Assembly: GCA_045629845.1 (NCBI GenBank)
Contig: JAZQRZ010000104.1
Coordinates: forward strand, 1 to 14,549
Direction: 5' to 3'
DNA from: UBA9715 sp045629845
GTDB taxonomy: Bacteria; Actinomycetota; Coriobacteriia; Coriobacteriales; Eggerthellaceae
DNA length: 14,549 nucleotides
Each line of letters opens with the position of its first letter. Positions within the stretch are counted from its first letter, which is position 1. Shown in pieces: positions 7,391-14,549 of this stretch. Made by a program: the position numbers and the translations under genes. The notes beneath the pieces are model-generated. The model was not told the origin of the DNA. It saw nothing but the letters and a program-made list of their open reading frames with translations, and did no database searches.

Positions 7391-7446
7391 GACCGCTGAT
7401 ACCATATTCTGCTGTGAGAGACCTTAATTCCGAAGGGGAGGGTTCA

Positions 7447-10400
7447 ATGGCGAGATCGTTCAAATCCATGGACGGCAACAATGCAGCAGCATATGTTTCT
7501 TACGCGTTTACCGAGGTAGCGGGCATTTATCCCATTACTCCGTCTTCGCCGATGGCTGACTACGTCGATCAGTGGGCAGCTCAGGGCAAGAAGAATATTT
7601 TCGGCACCACGGTTAAGGTGTGCGAAATGCAATCCGAAGGTGGCGCAGCGGGCACTGTTCACGGCTCGCTTGATGCAGGTGCTTTAACTAGCACCTATAC
7701 AGCCAGCCAAGGCTTGCTGCTTATGATTCCTAATATGTATAAGATTGCAGCCGAGCAGCTGCCTAGCGTTTTCCATGTTTCAGCACGTACGCTAGCTACT
7801 CATGCGCTGAACATCTTCGGCGATCATTCCGACGTTATGGCATGCCGCCAGACTGGTTTTGCCATGCTTGCTGAAGGCAACGTACAGGAAGTTATGGACT
7901 TGTCGGCAGTTGCACACTTGGCTGCTATCAAGGGTCGCATGCCCTTCCTGAACTTCTTTGATGGCTTCCGTACTTCGCACGAGATTCAGAAGATTGCCGT
8001 ATGGGATTACGACGATCTGGCTGAACTGTGCGATATGGATGCGGTTCGTGCGTTCCGCGAACATGCGCTGAATCCCGAACATCCCGCTATGCGCGGTAGT
8101 CACGAAAATGGCGACATCTTCTTCCAGCACCGTGAAGCTTGCAATGCTCATTACAATGCACTGCCGGCAGTTGTTGAAGAATGCATGCATGCTGTCAATG
8201 AAAAGATTGGCACTAATTACGAACTGTTTAACTACTACGGTGCGCCCGATGCTGATCGCGTCATCGTTGCTATGGGCAGCTTCTGCGACGTTATCGAAGA
8301 AGTTATCGATTACCTGAATGCACACGGCGAAAAGGTTGGCCTGGTAAAGGTTCGCCTGTATCGTCCGTTTGTTTCCGATCGTTTTGTGGCAGCACTTCCT
8401 GCAACCTGCAAGAAGATTGCTGTTATGGACCGCACGAAGGAACCTGGTAGTGGTGGCGAACCGCTGTTCCTCGATGTTGTTAATGCGCTGGTAAAGGAAG
8501 GCCGCATGGCCAGCCTGGAAGCTGTTGTCGGTGGCCGCTATGGCCTGGGCAGCAAGGACACGCCTCCGGCCAGCGCCTTCGCCATTTACGAAGAGCTGAA
8601 GAAGGATGCTCCTGCACGCGAGTTCACTGTTGGTATCGTTGACGACGTAACCAACCTTTCGCTTCCGGAAGATCCGAATTGCCCCAATACGGCAGCTGAA
8701 GGCACCATTGAATGCAAGTTCTGGGGCCTGGGCGGTGACGGCACGGTTGGTGCAAATAAGAACTCCATTAAGATTATTGGTGACCATACCGATAAATACG
8801 TACAGGCTTACTTCCAGTACGACTCGAAGAAGACTGGTGGCGTTACGGTGTCGCATCTGCGCTTTGGCGACAGCCCTATTCGCAGCCCGTATTACGTAAA
8901 CAAGGCCGACTTTGTGGCTTGCCACAATCCGTCTTACATCACGAAGGGCTTCCGCATTGTTCAGGACGTCAAGCCTGGTGGTGCGTTCCTTATCAACTGC
9001 CAGTGGTCGCTCGAAGAACTCGAGCATCATCTGAATGCTGAAGCTAAGCGCTACATCGCTACGAACGATATTCAGCTGTATCTCATCAATGCTATCGACT
9101 TGGCTGTACAGGTTGGTATGGGCAAGCGCACCAACACCATTCTGCAGTCGGCATTCTTCACGCTGTCTGGCGTATTGCCTCAGGAAGAAGCAATCGGCTA
9201 CATGAAGGATGCAGCAACGAAGTCCTACATGAAGAAGGGTCAGGAAATCGTTGATGCAAACCATAAGGCAATCGATGCGGGTGCTACAGCATTCGTTAAG
9301 GTTGATGTACCTGCCAACTGGGCAGATGCAGTTGACGAACCTGCAAACGCTGCACACGAAGGTCGTGCCGAACTGGTGAAGCAGGTTGTCAATGTCATGG
9401 AACCAGTTGGCCGCATGGATGGCGACCGCCTGCCCGTTTCCGCTTTTGTTGATTACGTCGACGGCCAATGGCAGCAGGGTGCTTCTGCTTACGAAAAGCG
9501 TGGCGTAGCTGTTCAGGTTCCCACGTGGAATGCTGAAGAATGCATCCAGTGTAACCAGTGCGCATTTGTTTGCCCGCATGCAACGCTGCGTCCGTTCGTG
9601 TTGACCGACGAAGAAGTTGCCGCTGCTCCCGAGGCTATCAAGCTGATTGATGGCAAGCAGAAGGCTGCTGGTATGAAATACACCATGTCAGTATCGCCTA
9701 TGGACTGCATGGGCTGCGGCGTGTGCATTGGCCAGTGCCCGAAGAACGCGCTTGTTATGGTTCCCACTGAAGGCGAACTTGCTCAGCAAGCTGTCTTTGA
9801 TTACTGCGTCGAAAAGGTTGCTGAAAAGCCCGAACTGCAGGGCAACACGGTTAAGGATAGTCAGTTCAAGACGCCGCTTCTCGAGTTCTCTGGTTCTTGC
9901 GCTGGTTGCGCTGAAACCTCGTATGCACGCCTTGTCACACAGCTGTTTGGCGAGCGCATGTATGTCGCTAATGCAACTGGTTGCTCGTCCATTTGGGGCG
10001 GTCCGGCTGCAACTTCGCCGTACACAGTTAATGCTGACGGTCATGGTCCCGCTTGGTCGAACTCGCTGTTTGAAGACAATGCAGAACATGGTCTGGGCTT
10101 GCTGCTTGGTCATGAAGCAGTACGTAACAAGGCGCTGTCCGACACGCTTGAAATCATTGCTGCTGAAATCAACCCCGAGCTTACGGCTGCTGCTGTTAAC
10201 TGGGTGCAGAAGCGCAACGAAGGCGAGGCATCAAAGGAAGCTGCTGCAGCTTATATCGCCGAACTTGAAAAAGTTGCCGATAACGAATTTGCTGCTTCCA
10301 TTCTGCAGAACAAGAACTTCCTGACGAAGAAGTCAGTGTGGATCTTCGGCGGCGACGGTTGGGCATACGACATCGGTTACGGTGGCTTGGACCACGTGCT

Positions 10401-10980
10401 TGCCAGCGGCGAAGATGTCAACGTCTTTGTTTTCGACACCGAGGTGTATTCCAACACGGGCGGTCAGGCTTCTAAGGCTTCCAATATTGGCCAGGTTGCG
10501 CAGTTTGCAGCAGCTGGTAAGGAAATCAAGAAGAAGTCGCTGGCCGAAATTGCCATGGCGTACGGCTATGTGTATGTGGCACAGGTCGCCATGGGTGCCA
10601 ACGCTAACCAGACCATCAAGGCTATCACCGAGGCCGAGGCTTATCCTGGTCCGTCGCTCATCATCGGCTACAGCCCCTGCGAAATGCACGCAATCAAGGG
10701 CGGTATGGTAAACGCTCAGGCCGAAATGAAGCGCGCGGTTGATTGTGGTTACTGGAACCTGTATCGCTACAACCCGGCTGCTGAACCCGGCAAGAAGTTC
10801 ACGTTGGATTCGAAGGAACCGAAGGGTGGTTACCAGGACTTCCTTATGAACGAAGCCCGCTACAACCGTTTGACCCGCGAATTCCCCGAGCGCGCCAAGG
10901 AGCTTTTCGCACGCAACGAGGCGGCGGCTATCGAACGTTACAACCATCTGTTGAAGTTGAAAGACCTCTATACCTCGTAG
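7447..10980 (+). CDS. nifJ: Pyruvate:ferredoxin (flavodoxin) oxidoreductase
   Basis: Homodimeric cytoplasmic PFOR that oxidises pyruvate with CoA to acetyl-CoA and CO2 and passes electrons to ferredoxin. The 1177-residue product is a complete single-chain enzyme. The N-terminal pyruvate-binding part has YPITPSSPMADYVDQW (28-43). Two ferredoxin-type 4Fe-4S motifs are intact: C699/C702/C705/C709 and C754/C757/C760/C764. The proximal-cluster ligands fit C818, C821, C846 and C1078. The TPP site is GGDGWAYDIGYGG (968-980) with DTEVYSNTGGQASKAS (997-1012). It lacks the long C-terminal extension of Desulfovibrio africanus PFOR. The ATG at 7447 is chosen because GGGGAGG (about 7435-7441) lies just upstream; a GTG at 7414 extends the frame without family homology. 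nifJ is the customary symbol; the context suggests fermentative metabolism, not nitrogen fixation. Confidence 0.98.
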   Translation: MARSFKSMDGNNAAAYVSYAFTEVAGIYPITPSSPMADYVDQWAAQGKKNIFGTTVKVCEMQSEGGAAGTVHGSLDAGALTSTYTASQGLLLMIPNMYKIAAEQLPSVFHVSARTLATHALNIFGDHSDVMACRQTGFAMLAEGNVQEVMDLSAVAHLAAIKGRMPFLNFFDGFRTSHEIQKIAVWDYDDLAELCDMDAVRAFREHALNPEHPAMRGSHENGDIFFQHREACNAHYNALPAVVEECMHAVNEKIGTNYELFNYYGAPDADRVIVAMGSFCDVIEEVIDYLNAHGEKVGLVKVRLYRPFVSDRFVAALPATCKKIAVMDRTKEPGSGGEPLFLDVVNALVKEGRMASLEAVVGGRYGLGSKDTPPASAFAIYEELKKDAPAREFTVGIVDDVTNLSLPEDPNCPNTAAEGTIECKFWGLGGDGTVGANKNSIKIIGDHTDKYVQAYFQYDSKKTGGVTVSHLRFGDSPIRSPYYVNKADFVACHNPSYITKGFRIVQDVKPGGAFLINCQWSLEELEHHLNAEAKRYIATNDIQLYLINAIDLAVQVGMGKRTNTILQSAFFTLSGVLPQEEAIGYMKDAATKSYMKKGQEIVDANHKAIDAGATAFVKVDVPANWADAVDEPANAAHEGRAELVKQVVNVMEPVGRMDGDRLPVSAFVDYVDGQWQQGASAYEKRGVAVQVPTWNAEECIQCNQCAFVCPHATLRPFVLTDEEVAAAPEAIKLIDGKQKAAGMKYTMSVSPMDCMGCGVCIGQCPKNALVMVPTEGELAQQAVFDYCVEKVAEKPELQGNTVKDSQFKTPLLEFSGSCAGCAETSYARLVTQLFGERMYVANATGCSSIWGGPAATSPYTVNADGHGPAWSNSLFEDNAEHGLGLLLGHEAVRNKALSDTLEIIAAEINPELTAAAVNWVQKRNEGEASKEAAAAYIAELEKVADNEFAASILQNKNFLTKKSVWIFGGDGWAYDIGYGGLDHVLASGEDVNVFVFDTEVYSNTGGQASKASNIGQVAQFAAAGKEIKKKSLAEIAMAYGYVYVAQVAMGANANQTIKAITEAEAYPGPSLIIGYSPCEMHAIKGGMVNAQAEMKRAVDCGYWNLYRYNPAAEPGKKFTLDSKEPKGGYQDFLMNEARYNRLTREFPERAKELFARNEAAAIERYNHLLKLKDLYTS

Positions 10981-11011
10981 CTTCATCCGCCTAAAATAGA
11001 GATGCAAAGTT

Positions 11012-11046
11012 TGCGCACCTGCCCCAAAAGGGTAGGTGCGCATTTG
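11012..11046 (+). terminator. Strong hairpin after nifJ
   Basis: A 13-bp stem pairs 11012-11024 with 11030-11042 around loop CAAAA. It is G+C-rich with a single G-U pair. The tail is TTTGAATC, so the T tract is weak. It most likely ends or attenuates nifJ transcription. Its 3' arm finishes eight bases before the G run that precedes the next start codon, so some read-through into the binding-protein gene is possible. Confidence 0.6.
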
Positions 11047-11057
11047 AATCGGGGGCT

Positions 11058-12710
11058 ATGAAATTGAAGCAACAAGAAGGTATTACACGCCGAACGTTTT
11101 TAGCAGGCAGCGCCGCTTTGGCAGCGTCTACTGGCTTTGTGCTTGCGGGTTGTGCCTCTACGCCCGCTTCTTCAGCGGCGTCGGCTTCTGCTTCTGATGC
11201 GTCTGTTTCTAGCTCATCTTCTTCGGCAGCGAATTCAACTTCCGCAGCTTCTCGCAATGCCAACGAATTGCGTGGTGCATTTGCTTATTCCAGTACGAAC
11301 TACAATCCTATCGGCCTGAACGGTGGCGCAGCGCTAACCATGTGCGCTACGCGTCATGTGTTCGAAGGCTTATACAACTTGGATATGCGCACGCATGAAC
11401 CGTATCCTGCTCTGGCTGCAGACGAGCCGCAGCGCATTTCTGCAACGGAGTACCAAATTGCTCTGCGCGAAGGCGCAACCTTTTCCGATGGCTCGCCTGT
11501 CACAGCTGCCGATGTGGTTAACGCCATCGAAAAGAACTGTGCGAACCCCACGTTGGGGCCTTTGCTTGATGTAATAGCTTCAGCGTCAGCGCTTGATGAT
11601 AAAACCGTAAGCATCACGCTTAACTATCCGTTCCCTGACTTGCTTCCTGCGCGTCTTTCGCTTGCTTGTGTTTTCCCAGAAGCGAAAGAATTACAGCTTG
11701 ATAGGCTGCCTGTCGGGTCGGGTCCGTGGGCGTATGTGCCAAACGAGCTTAATGGTGAAAGCGTCATCATGTTCAAGCCAAACGAGTACTACAACGGCTC
11801 TTTGCCTGCCAAGGCAGAAAGCATGGTTTGGTCGGTCATGACGTCGAAAAGCAGTATGCGTGCTACTGCTCTGTATGAGCACGGCGCTCAGGCAGCCGAA
11901 GCTATTCCTGATGACAGCGTTACTCGTTTGCAAGATGCGGGGATAAGCGTCGAATACATGCAGGGCTTCTGCCAGGCTTTCCTTATGTTCAATACGCTGA
12001 AGAAACCGTTTTCAGATAAACGTGTGCGTCAGGCGTTACTCTATGCCATCGATGTAGAAACGCTTATTCAAGAGAAGTTAGGCGGCCATGCTTCGCCGCT
12101 TACAAGCTTTTTACCAGCGAATCATCCAAGCTATCATCGCGCATCAACGGTGTATTCTTACAACCCTGAAAAGGCAAAGGCGCTTCTTGAAGATGCTGGT
12201 CAGTCTTCGTTTGAGTTTACGCTTTTGGTTAACAACAATTGGGTCGCCAATCTAGCAGAATCAATTGCCGAATACTTCCGCGCTGTTGGAATTACGTGCA
12301 CGGTCAATCAACGTCCGATTCGCTGGGATGAACTAAGTGATACCGATATGGTACTGCCCTACGATGTTGTCTTGGCCTCTGGCGATCCTTCATGCTTTGG
12401 TTACGATGCAGACCTGCTGTTAAGCTGGTGGTATGGCAACAATGTTTGGACACAGGGGCGTACTTGTTGGGCACGTGATCCCCAGGGTTCCTTCGAAGAA
12501 ATGCAAGATCTGTTGCTTGCGGCACGCAGTCATGCGGGTCTTGAACGGCAGGAGTATTGGAATCAATGCTTCGATATCATTGCCGACGAAGTGCCGTTGT
12601 ATGGGCTTTTCCATCGCGAGATAGCAACCGGGTGGGATTCAGAACGCATTAATGGCTTTAAGCCGATTGATACCTCGGGTCTTGATTTCCTTGGGTGCGA
12701 ACTCATTTAG
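11058..12710 (+). CDS. Tat-type lipoprotein, ABC solute-binding protein family 5
   Basis: Extracytoplasmic substrate-binding protein of the peptide/nickel (SBP_bac_5, OppA/DppA-like) family, 550 residues. The N-terminus has a twin-arginine motif, TRRTFLAG (10-17), a hydrophobic stretch and the lipobox LAGC with C32 as the predicted lipidated residue. This suggests Tat export followed by membrane anchoring. A Ser/Ala-rich linker (about 33-66) separates the anchor from the ligand-binding domain. Family features include LREGATFSDGSPVTAADVV and, further on, KPFSDKRVRQALLYAID. The start codon is the ATG at 11058; a GGGGG run at 11051-11055 is the only Shine-Dalgarno-like element and is very close. 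No permease or ATPase genes adjoin it, so its transporter partner is outside the window. Oligopeptides are a reasonable guess for the ligand, but the sequence does not decide this. Confidence 0.93.
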   Translation: MKLKQQEGITRRTFLAGSAALAASTGFVLAGCASTPASSAASASASDASVSSSSSSAANSTSAASRNANELRGAFAYSSTNYNPIGLNGGAALTMCATRHVFEGLYNLDMRTHEPYPALAADEPQRISATEYQIALREGATFSDGSPVTAADVVNAIEKNCANPTLGPLLDVIASASALDDKTVSITLNYPFPDLLPARLSLACVFPEAKELQLDRLPVGSGPWAYVPNELNGESVIMFKPNEYYNGSLPAKAESMVWSVMTSKSSMRATALYEHGAQAAEAIPDDSVTRLQDAGISVEYMQGFCQAFLMFNTLKKPFSDKRVRQALLYAIDVETLIQEKLGGHASPLTSFLPANHPSYHRASTVYSYNPEKAKALLEDAGQSSFEFTLLVNNNWVANLAESIAEYFRAVGITCTVNQRPIRWDELSDTDMVLPYDVVLASGDPSCFGYDADLLLSWWYGNNVWTQGRTCWARDPQGSFEEMQDLLLAARSHAGLERQEYWNQCFDIIADEVPLYGLFHREIATGWDSERINGFKPIDTSGLDFLGCELI

Positions 12711-12743
12711 TGTGTTCATTTGCAAGTAATGTCTAATTGACGT

Positions 12744-12764
12744 GCGAAAAAGGCTTGTTTTCGC
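12744..12764 (+). other. Small hairpin after the binding-protein gene
   Basis: GCGAAAA (12744-12750) and TTTTCGC (12758-12764) form a 7-bp stem with a 7-base loop, 34 bases after the stop codon. No T tract follows, so it is at best a weak terminator. A perfect 10-bp palindrome, GGTAGCTACC (12767-12776), lies immediately downstream and upstream of the putP promoter. Confidence 0.3.
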
Positions 12765-12793
12765 CCGGTAGCTACCATTCAGGGAAGTTCTCC

Positions 12794-12821
12794 TTTTGCT
12801 TTAGCGTGCTAAAGCTATAAT
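12794..12821 (+). promoter_or_regulatory. putP promoter with palindromic operator
   Basis: A perfect TATAAT (12816-12821) lies 31 bases upstream of the chosen putP start. The -35 region is poor: TTTTGC at 12794-12799 with a 16-base spacer is the best option. The spacer holds a perfect inverted repeat, GCTTTAGC-GT-GCTAAAGC (12798-12815), that ends exactly against the -10 box. A good -10, a weak -35 and a dyad in the spacer fit a regulated promoter, either repressed by blocking or activated by a spacer-binding regulator of MerR type. Transcription would start downstream, so the dyad acts as DNA and not as an RNA hairpin. Confidence 0.65.
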
Positions 12822-12852
12822 CGATGCTTGCATCTAACTGAAGGGGATGAAT

Positions 12853-14472
12853 ATGTTTGGATTGAGCTCGGGCGACGCAATGGTTGTTGTCGCAATTCTG
12901 GTCTACTTTATTGTGGTGCTTACGATTGGCTTCATTTATGCGAAGCGATCGAACTCATCCACGTCCGAATACTTCTTGGGCGGCCGCAAGGTCGGTCCTT
13001 GGTTCACGGCGCTTTCTGCAGAAGCTTCCGACATGTCGGGCTACCTGCTGATGGGTATGCCAGGCCTTGCGTACTTCTGCGGCGCATCCGATGTTGGTTG
13101 GACTGCAATTGGTCTGGCAATCGGTACCTACCTGAACTGGTTGCTGGTTGCAAAGCGCCTGCGTAAGTACTCAGTTGTCGCAAACGACTCTATTACGCTG
13201 CCGGGCTTTTATTCAAACCGCTTCCATGACTCTAAGAATATCGTGGCAACTATTGCGGCCGTCATCATTCTTATCTTCTTCTGCGTATATTGCGGCAGCT
13301 GCTTCGTAACTTGCGGCAAGTTGTTCCACAGCTTGTTTGGCTGGGACTACACCGTCATGATGGTGTTCGGCGCTCTCATCGTATTCTTGTACACCATGGT
13401 TGGTGGCTATCTTTCCGTTGTAGCAACAGACTTCGTGCAGGGTTGCCTTATGTTCTGCGCACTGGTAGTTGTTGTTATCGGCTCCATCACGATGGCTGGT
13501 GGTATCGACAACACCGTGGCGTTCCTTTCCGACATTCCGGGCTATCTGTCCATGACTTCTATGGCTGTTCCTCTGGTTGATGCTGACGGCGTTCAGCAGG
13601 TACAAAACGGTCAGCCGTTGTTCGACGTTCCTGCAGAGTATGGTCTGCTTACGGTTATCTCCACCATGTCGTGGGGCTTGGGCTACTTCGGTATGCCACA
13701 GGTGCTCGTGCGCTTCATGGGCATCCGCAACGAGGACGAAGTGAAGACCAGCCGTCGTATCGCTATCGTCTGGGTCATCATCTCTATGTTCAGCGCTGTA
13801 ATGATTGGCATGATTGGTCGTTCCATTCTGCCTGCCGACCTGCTTACTCAGTCGGCTGCTGAAAGCATCTTCATCGTGTTGGCTCAAATCATGTTGCCGT
13901 CGTTCGCATGCGGTCTAGTAGTATCTGGTATTCTGGCTGCTTCGATGTCTTCCGCATCGTCCTACCTGCTGATCACGGGTTCTTCAGTGGCAGAAAACAT
14001 CTTCCGCGGTCTTTTCAAGAAGAACGCCACTGACGATCAGGTTCTTATCGTTTCGCGTATTACGTTGGCAGCTGTCTTGCTGTTCGGTATCTTTGTGGCT
14101 TGGAACGAAGACTCGGTTATCTTCAATGTCGTATCGTACGCTTGGGCCGGCTTGGGCGCTTCGTTTGGTCCCTTAACGCTGTTCAGCTTGTATTGGCGTC
14201 GCACAACCAAGCAGGGCGCAGTTGCTGGCATGGTTACGGGTGCCGCCATGGTGCTGATTTGGCACAACCTAATTAAGCCCATCGGCGGCGTCTTCGGAAT
14301 CTACGAGCTTCTGCCTGCCTTCCTTTGCAGCTGCCTCGCAATCTTTATTGTGTCGCTGTTGACGAAGGAACCTGAACAGGAAGTGCTCGACGAATTCGAT
14401 CACTACATGGACGATAATCCAACCGAGCGTAACCTCGAGCTCGTCCTCGAAGGCGACACCCCACTTCAGTAA
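12853..14472 (+). CDS. putP: Sodium/proline symporter (SSS family)
   Basis: Inner-membrane sodium:solute symporter closest to PutP, expected to import L-proline with Na+. The product has 539 residues, with many hydrophobic helices and the PutP signature YFLGGRKVGPW (40-50) followed by ALSAEASDMSGYLLMGMPG (53-71), which includes the Na+-site region in helix II. TMVGGYLSVVATDFVQG (181-197) and YFGMPQVLVRF (278-288) also match. Helix VIII has ILAASMSSASS (360-370) with serines where E. coli PutP binds Na+. A hydrophilic segment at about 231-262 appears longer than in the 502-residue E. coli protein. I chose the ATG at 12853 because AAGGGG (12841-12846) is six bases upstream; an ATG at 12847 would directly abut it. 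The gene ends in tandem stops, TAATAA. There is no putA nearby, so use of proline for nutrition or osmoprotection is undecided. Confidence 0.94.
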   Translation: MFGLSSGDAMVVVAILVYFIVVLTIGFIYAKRSNSSTSEYFLGGRKVGPWFTALSAEASDMSGYLLMGMPGLAYFCGASDVGWTAIGLAIGTYLNWLLVAKRLRKYSVVANDSITLPGFYSNRFHDSKNIVATIAAVIILIFFCVYCGSCFVTCGKLFHSLFGWDYTVMMVFGALIVFLYTMVGGYLSVVATDFVQGCLMFCALVVVVIGSITMAGGIDNTVAFLSDIPGYLSMTSMAVPLVDADGVQQVQNGQPLFDVPAEYGLLTVISTMSWGLGYFGMPQVLVRFMGIRNEDEVKTSRRIAIVWVIISMFSAVMIGMIGRSILPADLLTQSAAESIFIVLAQIMLPSFACGLVVSGILAASMSSASSYLLITGSSVAENIFRGLFKKNATDDQVLIVSRITLAAVLLFGIFVAWNEDSVIFNVVSYAWAGLGASFGPLTLFSLYWRRTTKQGAVAGMVTGAAMVLIWHNLIKPIGGVFGIYELLPAFLCSCLAIFIVSLLTKEPEQEVLDEFDHYMDDNPTERNLELVLEGDTPLQ

Positions 14473-14502
14473 TAAATAACTATAAATATTGGCGCTAGGG
14501 AA

Positions 14503-14521
14503 AGGCTTCGCGAACAAGCCT
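14503..14521. other. Small hairpin downstream of putP
   Basis: AGGCTT (14503-14508) and AAGCCT (14516-14521) form a 6-bp stem with a 7-base loop. On the plus strand the following bases are CGGCTAAC, so no T tract is present. On the minus strand the stem is followed by TTCCC, equally unconvincing. It may be a weak putP terminator or part of an element continuing past the window edge. Confidence 0.3.
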
Positions 14522-14549
14522 CGGCTAACCGTTCCTCGCTCTCGGCTCG

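Noticed and set aside
7414..7446. GTG start giving nifJ 11 more residues
   Set aside because: The added residues are not like the PFOR N-terminus, and a good Shine-Dalgarno precedes the ATG at 7447.
7792..9579. 595-codon open frame on the minus strand opposite nifJ
   Set aside because: nifJ is unmistakable on the plus strand. The antisense frame is open because codons that would give antisense stops are rare in it, and it reads as Cys/His/Asn-rich non-protein sequence.
13213..13887. 224-codon minus-strand frame over putP
   Set aside because: Its His/Asp/Asn-rich translation is the expected antisense of a hydrophobic membrane protein.

Overview
The window looks like chromosomal DNA of an anaerobic actinobacterium of the class Coriobacteriia (Eggerthellales type). 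This is inferred, not proven. The G+C content is near one half. There is a pyruvate:ferredoxin oxidoreductase, a Tat-targeted Ser/Ala-rich lipoprotein, tandem YhgE/Pip membrane proteins and an adenylate kinase with a short zinc LID. Seven genes fill almost the whole window, and no gene-free stretch exceeds 300 bases. I see no rRNA or tRNA gene, insertion sequence, CRISPR array or phage remnant.

Layout. 56-1610 (+): trpS (tryptophanyl-tRNA synthetase of the HLGH-signature clade), then trmL (wobble-base 2'-O-methyltransferase), with a 13-bp hairpin between them. 1692-2442 (+): adk as a stand-alone unit with a promoter and a strong intrinsic terminator. 2445-7182 (-): two paralogous YhgE/Pip-family membrane proteins in one operon, with the second start overlapping the first stop by 8 nt. 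They converge on adk. 7183-7446: a 264-base divergent intergenic region. 7447-10977 (+): nifJ, a full-length single-chain PFOR. 11058-12710 (+): an orphan family-5 solute-binding lipoprotein. 12853-14472 (+): putP, a sodium/proline-type symporter. Its predicted promoter carries a perfect 18-bp palindrome against the -10 box. The window ends 77 bases after putP.

How the genes fit together. trpS and trmL both act on tRNA. nifJ, the peptide-type binding protein and putP fit an anaerobe that imports amino acids or peptides and oxidises pyruvate through ferredoxin, but nothing in the sequence links them into one operon. The YhgE/Pip pair is the least understood part. It has two related proteins with large extracytoplasmic helical regions and ABC-2-like membrane cores, translated in a coupled way. 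The larger one carries an extra C-terminal two-helix module. This pair and the putP operator candidate are the best leads; I found no clear sign of a wholly new multi-gene defence or mobile system.
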